Part shown: positions 44,016-51,756 of the stretch, piece by piece
Numbering within the stretch: the stretch's first letter is position 1
How the letters are laid out: each line of letters begins with the position of its first letter
Source: Chitinophaga niabensis
GTDB lineage: Bacteria > Bacteroidota > Bacteroidia > Chitinophagales > Chitinophagaceae
Assembly (NCBI GenBank): GCA_017849435.1
Contig: JAFIGY010000014.1
Span: forward strand, 62,001 to 126,000
DNA: 64,000 nucleotides
Reading direction: 5' to 3'
The notes under the pieces: generated by a model
The model's database searches: none
The model's input: only the letters and a program-made list of their open reading frames with translations
Told to the model about the DNA's origin: nothing
Made by a program: the position numbers and the translations under genes

Positions 44016-44423
44016 ATGAAGATGGACGATGGCAAATACGATCAGAACGGCCAACTGAGGAATGGTTCCTTTGCAGAACATTTCAAAGACGGAAGTATTG
44101 CCTGTGAAGGAAAGCATAAGGATGGGAACAAGACCGGTACCTGGAAATATTATCACAAGAACGGTCTGCTGCAAGCCATCGGTGAATACCTGGACGACGA
44201 GATAAAAGGGGAATGGAAATGGTATCGTGAGAACGGAAGGCTCATGCAAACCGGATCCTTCACGAACGGGAAAAAATCAGGCGTATGGAGGCGGTACCAC
44301 AAGAACGGTAACCTGATGGACGAAGGAGGATACCTGGCAGATAAACGTATCGGCCGCTGGCATTATTACAATGAAAAAGGCGATCTGATCAAAACGACAG
44401 AATTCAAACCCAAAACGAAGTGA
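44016..44423 (+). CDS. MORN_2-repeat (YwqK-like) protein
   Basis: 135 residues made of about five repeats of the type GxWxxYxxNGxLxxxGxYxxxxxxG, for example GTWKYYHKNGLLQAIGEY, GEWKWYRENGRLMQTGSF and GVWRRYHKNGNLMDEGGY. No signal peptide is present, so it is probably cytosolic. YwqK of Bacillus subtilis is annotated as an antitoxin, but in Bacteroidota the repeat is widespread and no toxin gene is adjacent here. The repeat likely serves as a protein or membrane contact surface. The stop codon abuts that of the convergent deacetylase gene. Confidence 0.85.
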   Translation: MKMDDGKYDQNGQLRNGSFAEHFKDGSIACEGKHKDGNKTGTWKYYHKNGLLQAIGEYLDDEIKGEWKWYRENGRLMQTGSFTNGKKSGVWRRYHKNGNLMDEGGYLADKRIGRWHYYNEKGDLIKTTEFKPKTK

Positions 44424-45173
44424 TTATTTATCCGGATAGAACCGCAGATGTTCGAAAAGATAGTTCTCATGCTGTTTCAGTTTTTCGATCAACTGTTTCA
44501 ACTCGCTCTCTTCCCATCTCTTCTGGAACATCTCATCATGTATCAGCACCACGATGTGATCTTTAGTAAAAGTTTTCCCGCTTTCCAGACGACTCTCTAT
44601 CGCTTTCACCATCTGATCCACCGGTTGCACCGGTGCACCGGTAGCGGCGTTATGCTGCCATTCAATATCCCATCCGCATAATTTATAACCATTCTCTGCC
44701 AGCAGGTCTGCCGAAGAAGCACCACTGGTGCCATCATCCAGCTTACGCGTACCAATGCGCCAGATGTTCCGTCCGGGCAGGCGAACGATTTTGAACCGGA
44801 GGCCGAGGAGCTGTTCATTCAGCCGGATATCTGTCAATACCTTTTCCGGATTGCGATAGAACGCTTCGTATTTGTTTTCTGCATGCGTGAGACTGTGGTT
44901 GTAAGATTCCACAAAGGGATTTTGTTCATACATCTTGTAATAGATGCCCAGCCGTTTGCTTTTCTCCACATGTTCTCCAACGAGGAAGACGCTTATTTTC
45001 AAACGCTCCGCGAGCACTACACTGTCGATATGCTCACTACCGTTCAGCGGACCGTCGTCGAAAGAAAGATAGATGTATTTGACCGGCAGCGGTGTTTGGC
45101 TTTTGTCAGCGGGTGTGCCGAGGAGGGAAACACCCAGCGCGACAAACAGGATTTTTTGCAAGGCTGTGAACAT
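44424..45173 (-). CDS. Polysaccharide deacetylase (NodB-homology) protein
   Basis: 249 residues from the ATG at 45173, which starts a hydrophobic leader (residues 1-20); a longer frame to 45350 crosses the promoter. NodB motifs: YLSFDDGP with Asp39/Asp40, metal-binding NHSLTH (His93, His97), and RLPGRNIWR as the third motif. The His-rich C-terminal HDEMFQKRW block has the last catalytic His. It probably removes N- or O-acetyl groups from a cell-surface or cell-wall glycan outside the cytoplasmic membrane. It is a single gene with its own promoter. Confidence 0.9.
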   Translation of the reverse strand: MFTALQKILFVALGVSLLGTPADKSQTPLPVKYIYLSFDDGPLNGSEHIDSVVLAERLKISVFLVGEHVEKSKRLGIYYKMYEQNPFVESYNHSLTHAENKYEAFYRNPEKVLTDIRLNEQLLGLRFKIVRLPGRNIWRIGTRKLDDGTSGASSADLLAENGYKLCGWDIEWQHNAATGAPVQPVDQMVKAIESRLESGKTFTKDHIVVLIHDEMFQKRWEESELKQLIEKLKQHENYLFEHLRFYPDK

Positions 45174-45206
45174 ATCTGTAACGGTTTGGTAAATGTTGCA
45201 ACGGCG

Positions 45207-45214
45207 CAAATTTA
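45207..45214 (-). promoter_or_regulatory. TAAATTTG -7 box of the deacetylase gene
   Basis: On the minus strand TAAATTTG matches TAnnTTTG exactly, 33 bases before the ATG at 45173. A -33 TTG is not seen at the usual spacing. It supports the shorter start of the deacetylase. Confidence 0.5.
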
Positions 45215-45327
45215 CTGAATTTACATGCTTCGCCCGTTTGGTATCAGTATGCCACCCGCAAACTGCAGGCCCATGGAAATGATTTGCCAGCATTGCCTCT
45301 AATATGCTTAACTTTAAAAAAAAGAAA

Positions 45328-46179
45328 ATGGCAAGAGCATTTTTAGGCATGGGCCTTTTAGGATCGAATTTTGTAAAAGCGATGTTGGAAAAAGGGGAGG
45401 CAGTGCAGGTATGGAACCGGAATCCGGCAAAGGCGCAGGAATTACAGACATATGGTGCTAAAGCTTTTGCTTCCGTGACAGCAGCAGTAAAGGATGCAGA
45501 TTATATACATCTTACATTGAAAGATGACGGCAGCGTCAATGAAGTGCTGGCTGCTGCGGCTCCCGGGTTGAAGCCCGGCGCTATGATCATCGATCACACC
45601 ACTACATCGGCAGAGGGAGCTGTTGCGCGTACGAGGGAGTGGAAGGAAGCGGGGTTCACCTATCTGCATGCGCCCGTGTTCATGGGGCCGGCCAACGCGC
45701 GGGAAAGCAGCGGGTATATGCTGGTGTCCGGGGATCAGGAGGTGATTGCGCAAGTCAAACCATTGCTCGATAAAATGACCGGAAAAGTGATCAACTTCGG
45801 ACCGGAAGAAGGGAAAGCTGCCGCTATGAAGCTGGTGGGGAACTGCTTCCTCGTTACCTTCACCGCAGGCCTTTCAGATACGCTTTCGCTTGGTAAATCA
45901 TTACACGTTTCTCCGAAGGATATCGAGGCCCTGTTTGATATGTGGAACCCTGTACGGATGTTGCCAGCCCGTTTGCAACGGATGAGCAGCGGGGATTACA
46001 GTAAGCCTTCCTGGGAACTCAATATGGCGAGGAAGGACACACAACTGTTCATCAATTCCGTGAAGCAGGGGAATGGGACGCTGACGGTAGTACCGGCTAT
46101 TGCCGCTGAGATGGATAAGTGGATTGAGAAGGGTTTTGGGAATAGTGACTGGACGGTGATTGCGAAGGATGCGGTGTAG
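45328..46179 (+). CDS. NAD(P)-dependent beta-hydroxyacid dehydrogenase-like oxidoreductase
   Basis: 283 residues from the ATG at 45328 (an ATG at 45304 adds a lysine-rich leader and overlaps the probable promoter). The Rossmann motif GMGLLGSNFVKAM starts at residue 7, and the NADP-preferring VWNRNPAKA follows strand 2. The C-terminal all-helical domain contains the conserved catalytic Lys in AAAMKLVGNCFLV. This is the 6-phosphogluconate / 3-hydroxyisobutyrate dehydrogenase superfamily. The substrate is unknown; many close relatives reduce semialdehydes such as succinic semialdehyde or glyoxylate. It is a single gene, divergent from the deacetylase. Confidence 0.92.
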   Translation: MARAFLGMGLLGSNFVKAMLEKGEAVQVWNRNPAKAQELQTYGAKAFASVTAAVKDADYIHLTLKDDGSVNEVLAAAAPGLKPGAMIIDHTTTSAEGAVARTREWKEAGFTYLHAPVFMGPANARESSGYMLVSGDQEVIAQVKPLLDKMTGKVINFGPEEGKAAAMKLVGNCFLVTFTAGLSDTLSLGKSLHVSPKDIEALFDMWNPVRMLPARLQRMSSGDYSKPSWELNMARKDTQLFINSVKQGNGTLTVVPAIAAEMDKWIEKGFGNSDWTVIAKDAV

Positions 46180-46395
46180 GCGTTACCGTAGGGTACAATT
46201 ATTCAGAAGTTTTTGAGATGTTTGTTTGTGGAAGTAATGCGATCGTGGCAGTTTGAGGGCGCATACACCCTTTTTCATGAAAGTAAAATATTGATATAAT
46301 ATATTTTATATATGGTGAATGCAGCTTTGTTAACAGTTGAGATATTTTCCGTATTTTAATATAGCTTATACTATCCTTTAACCCAAATATCCGGT

Positions 46396-46917
46396 ATGAA
46401 TGCGAACAAAAAGAAAGAGAAAACCAAGCCATATCTGGGCTCGCTGGTTTTGACAAACGAAACCCTTTCATTCAGCGGCGTAACCATCCAATTGCGTAAT
46501 GTAACAAGATTTTCGATGCATGAGATTAAACGGCATCACAGAGTATCCCTTGGTTTACTTATCATATCTGCGGTACTATTCCTGTTATCATGGTCATGGA
46601 AGGGTTGGGGTTTTCTATCTTTCATCACAGCGCTGATCACGGGATACGGAATTTACGAGTATTTCCGCCCGAAATTGTATGGCCTCGTAATTGAATTGAG
46701 TTCTGCCTTTCATTACATATTAAGCAGTACGGATAAAGAAGGTATAGAAAAGGTATATGGGAGAATCAGCGAAGCCATGAGGAATCCAAAGCGCGTCAGT
46801 TTCGCAGCGGACTTTAAGCCGGACAAAATAATATTCGGCGACTATATTGCAGGGGATAAATACGAAGTCAACGATTCTAACATCGACAAGATGGGATCTT
46901 TTAATAGTAACTCATAA
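46396..46917 (+). CDS. Two-helix membrane protein of unknown function (DUF6232-like), first gene of a cassette
   Basis: 173 residues; I cannot assign a function. A Lys-rich N-terminus and a beta-rich segment (about 14-48, YLGSLVLTNETLSFSG) precede two close membrane helices (about 51-67 and 72-90). A cytosolic beta/helix segment follows (YGLVIELSSAFHYILSSTD) with a helix GIEKVYGRISEAMRN. This layout resembles DUF6232-type proteins. The C-terminus carries GDYIAGDKYEVNDSNI, which resembles GDKINISHSAIGAVG in the next gene. It starts 8 bases before that gene, so the two form an operon. The region is more AT-rich than its neighbours, suggesting transfer. Confidence 0.75.
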   Translation: MNANKKKEKTKPYLGSLVLTNETLSFSGVTIQLRNVTRFSMHEIKRHHRVSLGLLIISAVLFLLSWSWKGWGFLSFITALITGYGIYEYFRPKLYGLVIELSSAFHYILSSTDKEGIEKVYGRISEAMRNPKRVSFAADFKPDKIIFGDYIAGDKYEVNDSNIDKMGSFNSNS

Positions 46918-46925
46918 ATGCAGCT

Positions 46926-47273
46926 ATGAAGAAGAAAGACCAGGTCATGGGAGACAAAATAAATATTAGTCATTCAGCGATCGGGGCTGTTGGCAGAGGC
47001 GCCGTTAATCATGGCGATATTATTTCTACAACGGAAAGTTTTGATTTCAACGTGATTGCGGATGAACTCAGAAAGCTCAAAGATAAACTTTATTCCATGC
47101 CGAAGAGCGATGCGCAGATAGTAGCTTTGTCAGAAATTATTCAGGCTGAAGAAGCGGTGTCTGGAAAGGATGGTCATGCGTTGGTGAAACATTTAAAGAA
47201 ATTGGGATTATGGGTATTGGATGTAGCGAGGGATATTGGCGTGAATGTTATTGCCAGTTTTATTGGAAAATGA
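46926..47273 (+). CDS. Small protein with GDK-type glycine motif, second gene of the cassette
   Basis: 115 residues, function unknown. The N-terminal stretch GDKINISHSAIGAVG and GRGAVNHGDI is of the low-complexity beta type seen near effector-associated domains in bacterial conflict proteins (a resemblance, not a search result). The middle has an amphipathic helix (VIADELRKLKDKLYSM), and the C-terminus is hydrophobic (LKKLGLWVLDVARDIGVNV), possibly a membrane-associating helix. The gene follows the DUF6232-like gene by 8 bases and ends before a bidirectional terminator. A linked function with the upstream membrane protein is likely. Confidence 0.7.
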   Translation: MKKKDQVMGDKINISHSAIGAVGRGAVNHGDIISTTESFDFNVIADELRKLKDKLYSMPKSDAQIVALSEIIQAEEAVSGKDGHALVKHLKKLGLWVLDVARDIGVNVIASFIGK

Positions 47274-47308
47274 TGTATTGAAAAGGCGACGCAGATCATT
47301 TGAATCAT

Positions 47309-47341
47309 AAAAAAAGCATCGATCATCATCGATGCTTTTTT
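47309..47341. terminator. Bidirectional terminator between the cassette and tRNA-Glu
   Basis: An 8-bp perfect stem GCATCGAT (47316-47323) / ATCGATGC (47328-47335) with loop CATC, flanked by A7 on the left and T6 on the right. It serves both the plus-strand cassette and the minus-strand tRNA gene. Confidence 0.9.
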
Positions 47342-47343
47342 CG

Positions 47344-47415
47344 TACCGCGTACGGGAGTCGAACCCGTCATTCCTCCGTGAAAGGGAGGCGTCTTAGCCG
47401 ATTGACCAACGCGGC
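47344..47415 (-). tRNA. tRNA-Glu (anticodon TTC)
   Basis: 72 nt on the minus strand. The acceptor stem pairs GCCGCGT with ACGCGGT (first pair G-U). The anticodon arm is CCTCC-CTTTCAC-GGAGG with anticodon TTC, and the T arm is ACGGG-TTCGACT-CCCGT. The discriminator base is A, and CCA is not encoded. The D arm has three pairs plus one mismatch. Confidence 0.93.
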
Positions 47416-47470
47416 AATGGTTATTTTGGGATGGCAAAGGTAGTAGAATTCTTCACAAATCCAAAAATAT

Positions 47471-47830
47471 TTATCTCCCCCGCTTTTTCTCCCGGTGCAT
47501 ATTTCCCCAGTCTGACATGCTGTTCAGCATATCTTCCGTGGACCGTCCCAGGGCCGTTAACTCGTATTCCACCCGGGGTGGTACCTCCGGGTATACGATC
47601 CGTTTCACCAGACCAGCTTCCTCCAGCTCCCGGAGCTGCGCCACCAGCATCCGCTCCGAAACACCGTCGATGGCTCTCCGCAGTTCATTATAGCGCATCT
47701 TCCCATCCATCAGATTAAACAGGATGGCAGGTTTCCATCGTCCGCTGATCACTGACAAAGTGTAAGCCATCCCGCAATTACGAAGGATAACGGATTCATT
47801 GAGGGCGTTGGTTGACTCCTGTTTTCGCAT
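47471..47830 (-). CDS. HxlR-family transcriptional regulator
   Basis: 119 residues from the ATG at 47830; a longer frame runs to 47875 across the operator. The winged-helix HxlR fold is shown by CGMAYTLSVISGRWKPAILF, MRYNELRRAIDGVSERML, LRELEEAGLVKRIVY and PPRVEYELTALG. The Cys near the N-terminus is the position used for redox or electrophile sensing in several HxlR-family members; sensing here is inference. It is divergent from the short-chain dehydrogenase gene, which is the probable target, with a perfect dyad in the gap. Confidence 0.94.
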   Translation of the reverse strand: MRKQESTNALNESVILRNCGMAYTLSVISGRWKPAILFNLMDGKMRYNELRRAIDGVSERMLVAQLRELEEAGLVKRIVYPEVPPRVEYELTALGRSTEDMLNSMSDWGNMHREKKRGR

Positions 47831-47840
47831 ACTTACTTTT

Positions 47841-47857
47841 TTGTTAGTACTTAACAA
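47841..47857. promoter_or_regulatory. Inverted repeat, probable HxlR operator
   Basis: TTGTTA GTACT TAACAA is a perfect 6-bp inverted repeat with a 5-base spacer, 11 bases upstream of the HxlR start codon and between the two divergent genes. It is the natural site for autoregulation. Confidence 0.6.
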
Positions 47858-47892
47858 TTTCAGCTGTACCTGCAAATTTAATGCTTCCCTTC

Positions 47893-47900
47893 TACATTTG
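47893..47900 (+). promoter_or_regulatory. TACATTTG -7 box of the dehydrogenase gene
   Basis: An exact TAnnTTTG match that ends 4 bases before the ATG at 47905. If used, transcription would begin about at the start codon, giving a leaderless mRNA. No -33 element is seen. Confidence 0.4.
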
Positions 47901-47904
47901 CCTT

Positions 47905-48645
47905 ATGAAAAAGTTATCCAATCAAACAGTCCTGGTAACAGGCGGAAGTCGCGGTATAGGAGCGGCAATAGCAAAAAGGCTGGCGCGTGAAGGGGCAAAC
48001 GTGGCCATTACTTATCATGCATCGCCGGAGAAAGCGGAAGCTGTAGTGGCAGAGATCCGGCAATCGGGGGTGAAGGCCCTCGCCCTGCAGGCCAATAGTG
48101 CAGACCCGGAAGCCCTCACCCGCGCGGTAGATCAGGCAGCCATGGAGCTGAACGGCCTCCACATCCTGGTGAACAATGCAGGCATTGCTTTTTATAAAGA
48201 CGTACACGAACTCAGCCTGGAAGAATTCGACCTGATCTCTGCTGTGAACATCCGCGCGGTGTTTGCCGGCTCAAAGGCTGCGCTTCGGTACCTTCCGCGT
48301 GGCGGGCGTATCATCAACATCGGCAGTTGCCAGGCGGAGCGCATGCCGGGACCGGGCGGTACCTTATATGCCATGAGTAAAAGCGCATTGATCGGTCTTA
48401 CCAAAGGAATGGCGAGGGACCTTGGCCCCAGGGGCATCACCGTCAACCTCGTTCACCCCGGCCCGGTGAATACGGATATGAATCCCGCCGATGGTCCACA
48501 TTCGGATCACCAGCGATCATTGATGGCGTTGGATGAATTTGGGACGGGAGAGGATATAGCGGGACTCGTAGCCTATCTTGCCAGTGCGGAAAGCGCTTAT
48601 ATCACCGGTACGGGGATCGTGATGGACGGGGGAACCAATATCTGA
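47905..48645 (+). CDS. Short-chain dehydrogenase/reductase
   Basis: 246 residues from the ATG at 47905. The cofactor motif TGGSRGIGAAIA is near residue 12, the NNAG motif is LVNNAGIAFY, the catalytic Ser is in INIGSCQAE, and the Tyr-Lys pair is in YAMSKSAL. The C-terminal GTGIVMDGGTNI is typical of FabG-like classical SDRs. The substrate is a carbonyl or hydroxyl compound not set by motifs. It is divergent from an HxlR regulator, a common pairing for electrophile- or quinone-induced reductases. Confidence 0.95.
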   Translation: MKKLSNQTVLVTGGSRGIGAAIAKRLAREGANVAITYHASPEKAEAVVAEIRQSGVKALALQANSADPEALTRAVDQAAMELNGLHILVNNAGIAFYKDVHELSLEEFDLISAVNIRAVFAGSKAALRYLPRGGRIINIGSCQAERMPGPGGTLYAMSKSALIGLTKGMARDLGPRGITVNLVHPGPVNTDMNPADGPHSDHQRSLMALDEFGTGEDIAGLVAYLASAESAYITGTGIVMDGGTNI

Positions 48646-48646
48646 T

Positions 48647-49759
48647 CTACCGGCAGTGCAAGACCCCTTCTTTCCAGTAAAAATCAACCTGCCCGGTAGC
48701 GTTAAAATAATCGATGAATGTTTGCAGTGGCTGGTGGCGGTAAAGCTTGCCGCGAAGGGCAACTTTAGCCGCTGCCGGCTCATCTATCACCACCTGTATA
48801 TCATACCAGCGGCCGATTATATCTGCGATCTCCTTTACGGTGGCCGATTGGAAATAATGAATGCCCTCGCGCCAGGAAAGGGTGGCTTCAGGATCGAAAT
48901 GACGTTCTACGATAGGGGTGTTGGTGGCGGTAACGGCTTCCCGGCCAGGTTGCAGGGTCAGTTCATGGCTGCCGTTACGAATGGCTACCTTGCCCTGAAC
49001 GAGGGAGGTGACCACCCTTGTAGCCGTGTAGGCGTTCACGTTAAATGCCGTTCCCAGCACCCGGATATCTGTTTGTCCTGCATGCACAATGAATGGACGG
49101 GTCGCGTCTTCTTTCACGGAAAGGTAAGCCTCGCCTTCAATGAACACTTCTCTTTGCGGTCCCTTGAATTTAAGCGGGAAGCGGATCTTGGATGCGCTGT
49201 TCAGCCATACTTCCGTGCCGTCCTCCAGCACGATCCGGTAATCCAGCCGGGTCGGAACGGTCAGCGTGTTCCAGCCGGACGTGCCACCGGCTGAGGCATT
49301 GAGCCGAAGTACCCGGTTGTTGTTCTGCAGACTGGCCTGTTGTGTGGAAACATCCTGCTGACCGGAATCATGGAGCGGGATCACATGACCGTCAGCCAGC
49401 TGCAGGGTGGCGGTATGGGCGGGGATGGATGCGGTAGTGGCCGGAGCGGTTGTGTCATGGCGGGACAGGAGCAGGTAAGCGCCTGTGGCAATGCTTCCCA
49501 ATAGCAGCAATGCAGCAATGCGTCTGCGGCGACGGCGGGCATGATGTTGCACGAAAGCGTTCTGCAGGCGTCCGGATACATCCACCTTTTGAAGATACTG
49601 CTTCGCTTCGTCTATATCAGCGCTCCGGATGGCAGCACGCATGCGGCGGGCTTCCTCGCTTTCAGCAAGGATCGCGTCCAGCTCCTGCTGTTCCGCTTCG
49701 GTGATCAGGCCGTAATATTCCTTCACCAGTAATTCCCTGATGTGCAGTTCATGCTCCAT
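48647..49759 (-). CDS. FecR-family anti-sigma factor
   Basis: 370 residues. The N-terminal cytosolic segment (1-75) is rich in charged residues and ends in a run of Arg before the transmembrane helix at about 82-97 (IAALLLLGSIATGAYLLL). The periplasmic FecR domain includes LEDGTEVWLNSASKIRFPL, EAYLSVKEDATRPFIVHAG and VLGTAFNVNAY, and the DUF4974-like C-terminus ends with YHQPLQTFIDYFNATGQ-type sequence (RHQPLQTFIDYFNATG). It is convergent with the dehydrogenase gene (1 base apart) and divergent from the ECF sigma gene at 49970. No SusC gene is adjacent. Confidence 0.95.
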   Translation of the reverse strand: MEHELHIRELLVKEYYGLITEAEQQELDAILAESEEARRMRAAIRSADIDEAKQYLQKVDVSGRLQNAFVQHHARRRRRRIAALLLLGSIATGAYLLLSRHDTTAPATTASIPAHTATLQLADGHVIPLHDSGQQDVSTQQASLQNNNRVLRLNASAGGTSGWNTLTVPTRLDYRIVLEDGTEVWLNSASKIRFPLKFKGPQREVFIEGEAYLSVKEDATRPFIVHAGQTDIRVLGTAFNVNAYTATRVVTSLVQGKVAIRNGSHELTLQPGREAVTATNTPIVERHFDPEATLSWREGIHYFQSATVKEIADIIGRWYDIQVVIDEPAAAKVALRGKLYRHQPLQTFIDYFNATGQVDFYWKEGVLHCR

Positions 49760-49863
49760 ATCTGAATATAAGATACTTTATTGACCCCTGTAGGGTGAAT
49801 GCTGTGGAAAAAAGAGGTCACGGCGTTAACAGGTTTTTAACTACACCGCTCGCTTTTTTATTC

Positions 49864-49929
49864 AAAATTGCAACCCTATCCTGAATCGTCATTGCAATTT
49901 TCTCTCTGATGCCTGCACACTGTATGCAG
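49864..49929. promoter_or_regulatory. Two inverted repeats between divergent fecR and ECF-sigma genes
   Basis: AAAATTGCAA (49864-49873) and TTGCAATTTT (49892-49901) form a perfect 10-bp inverted repeat with an 18-base spacer. A second dyad, CTGCACACTGTATGCAG (49913-49929), pairs at 7 of 8 positions around a central T. Both sit in the 210-base divergent gap and could be operators for either gene; no protein is assigned. Confidence 0.45.
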
Positions 49930-49969
49930 ATATGATATTGATGTTTTAACAAGACACGATATTTTTCTC

Positions 49970-50548
49970 ATGGACGACCAAAGTATTTTAACAGCATTGA
50001 GAAATGGCGGGCAGGATGCCTTCGACCAATTGTATGCACAATACTTCCGGCAACTTTTCTCCTTCGCGCACGCCATGCTCGGCAGTGTGCAGGATGCGGA
50101 AGATGTAGTGCAGGAGCGGTTCATCTTCCTGCTGGGCCGGCCGCATATCTGGAAAAGGGTTACCGAGCTTCGCCCTTATCTTTTCAAAGTCATCAACAAT
50201 GCCTGCCTGCGTCATATCGGATCCGTGGAGTCCGCGGCGAAGAAAGAACAGATGTACCTCCGTTATCTTTCCTCCTGGCATGAGAACGATCAGCCGGAAA
50301 TACTGCGACAGCTGAATGCGGCGCAAAGGGCCCGCATCCTCGCCCCACTGCTCTCCCGGCTCGGCCGGCAATGTCGCCGGGCGATAGAACTGGTATATTT
50401 TGACGATAAAACATATGCCGAAGCTGCCAGCATCATGGGGATATCAAAAGACAGCATAAAAACACACCTGAGCGCGGGGAAAGCCTTCTTCCGCAAAAGG
50501 ATAGACGCACTTATGCATGTGGTATTGATGTTATGTGTTTTCCGGTAA
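49970..50548 (+). CDS. ECF RNA polymerase sigma factor
   Basis: 192 residues. Region 2 is at about 15-80 (YAQYFRQLFSFAHAMLGS, DAEDVVQERFIFLL) and region 4 at about 125-180 (LSRLGRQCRRAIELVYFD, TYAEAASIMGISKDSIKTHL). It is of the Bacteroidota FecI-like type. It is divergent from its likely anti-sigma FecR gene, an unusual order, since most such pairs are co-directional with sigma first. It is followed on the same strand by two paralogous proteins of unknown function and an RteC-type protein, which are candidate targets. Confidence 0.93.
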   Translation: MDDQSILTALRNGGQDAFDQLYAQYFRQLFSFAHAMLGSVQDAEDVVQERFIFLLGRPHIWKRVTELRPYLFKVINNACLRHIGSVESAAKKEQMYLRYLSSWHENDQPEILRQLNAAQRARILAPLLSRLGRQCRRAIELVYFDDKTYAEAASIMGISKDSIKTHLSAGKAFFRKRIDALMHVVLMLCVFR

Positions 50549-50621
50549 AAAAAGTCATTTTTTCGTTCACCCTCACAGCCGCCTTTTACTGTCTTATATA
50601 TACCAGGTTACGAAACACACC

Positions 50622-51470
50622 ATGCGCACCTTGCAACAGATCATACTGGAACAGCTCTCCCCGGATGCGCTGCACCTTTCCCGGCAGCACATCCCTGCTT
50701 ATCTTGCCGAGATATCATCCCGGAAGCAGATCATCATGGTACAGCTGCAAAACCTGGCCCGCGAAGAAAGCGCGTATGATCATAAATTGCAAACAGTACA
50801 GAACTTTCAGTTCCAGATGACCCTCTGGCTGGAACTTCTCCATCACTACATCCGCAAGTCCGACGTACAGCTCATCGGCTTCTACATGGAAGTGGAAAAT
50901 ATCCTGGAAGAAGTATTGCAAAACCTTGAACAGTATTTCTCCCCTTTCCTCGCAGTCGATTATCTGTTGCCACAGCATTACGGACAACTGGCCGGTCGCC
51001 AGCTCAAAAGAAAGATCGTGGAAACGAAAATCCGGCTGACCGGGCAAGGCCTGAAAGAAGAACTGCCTGATATTATCTTTAATCCCTTTCTTACCCGGAA
51101 GGAAGCACTGACCTTCCGGCTGGTGTTATATTACCGGAACCTGCTGTGGCAGCTGGCGCACAACGAACGCATGCAGCAGGGGAACGTTCACCGGCAGATA
51201 CATTACCTGTTGTTTGAACTCAACTTTAACTCCCCCGAGTACTTCGCTTACTGTACTTCCGAACTACGGGGAAGGCTGAACGCCTATGGAACGCTGTATG
51301 AAAAGAAAGCCTGTCTTTCATGGTGCCGGCGGGCATTGAAGCATCTTCCGCAACAAGATCTGGCGCTGAATACAACGCAAAGCGCCATCAAATCCCGCAT
51401 GCTGAACTGGCTGGCAGAAGAGCAGCATTGCATACAATCCCGCATATCTCTGCAACACGCACACGTGTAA
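50622..51470 (+). CDS. Helical protein related to the RteC-like paralogue at 51757 (no C-terminal domain)
   Basis: 282 residues from the ATG at 50622 (the reading frame extends upstream into the sigma gene, but that part does not align with its paralogue). The protein is largely alpha-helical and aligns along its whole length with the first two thirds of the 51757 protein. Shared blocks are LQQIILEQLSPDAL vs LNQLVAVQLSPEAI, IHYLLFELNFNSPEYFAYC vs VHYILLHLNFNAIEYYLFC, and SELRGRLNAY vs NRLRGKLKRY. It ends before the C-terminal winged-helix-like part found in the longer paralogue. No signal peptide or membrane helix is present. Function is unknown; gene order suggests a regulatory partner. Confidence 0.75.
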   Translation: MRTLQQIILEQLSPDALHLSRQHIPAYLAEISSRKQIIMVQLQNLAREESAYDHKLQTVQNFQFQMTLWLELLHHYIRKSDVQLIGFYMEVENILEEVLQNLEQYFSPFLAVDYLLPQHYGQLAGRQLKRKIVETKIRLTGQGLKEELPDIIFNPFLTRKEALTFRLVLYYRNLLWQLAHNERMQQGNVHRQIHYLLFELNFNSPEYFAYCTSELRGRLNAYGTLYEKKACLSWCRRALKHLPQQDLALNTTQSAIKSRMLNWLAEEQHCIQSRISLQHAHV

Positions 51471-51526
51471 CCACCCACTCTCTGTTCCTTCCTGTTGAAG
51501 TCTGGCAAACGATTTCAGAAGATGGT

Positions 51527-51586
51527 ATTTTTTTTCAGAAGAAATTTTTCTGAAAAAAATATTTCACAGCTGTGAGAAACTGTGAA
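51527..51586. promoter_or_regulatory. Hairpin, 12-bp palindrome and 11-bp spaced CTGTGA repeat upstream of the 51757 gene
   Basis: An AT-rich inverted repeat (ATTTTTTTTCAGAA at 51527-51540 with TTCTGAAAAAAAT at 51548-51560) may end the upstream transcript. Next to it is the perfect 12-bp palindrome TCACAGCTGTGA (51564-51575). The hexamer CTGTGA then repeats 11 bases on (51570 and 51581). The remainder of the 286-base gap up to the 51757 start shows no promoter that I can defend. Confidence 0.5.
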
Positions 51587-51756
51587 GTTAATCTAGAATA
51601 ATATCCTCAAATCTACATCTCGGCAAAAAAAATGCCGCCCCCACTTTAGTTATGACAAAACCATCATCAGTGAATTAAAACCAAGCCAGATCTGTATGAA
51701 TATTGTTACGGTAAAACACTACCCCCATTTTACGACTACACTTATTTCACTGTTTT

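Noticed and set aside
44016-44423. Toxin-antitoxin module based on YwqK similarity
   Set aside because: No toxin-like gene is adjacent and MORN_2 repeats are common in unrelated proteins.
44424-45350. A longer deacetylase start at 45350
   Set aside because: It would place the TAAATTTG promoter box inside the gene and put about 59 unrelated residues before a good leader peptide starting at 45173.
46180-47415. Direct-repeat attachment sites from integration at tRNA-Glu
   Set aside because: No second copy of the tRNA 3' end was found by eye near the cassette, and no integrase gene is present. The island idea rests only on composition and position.
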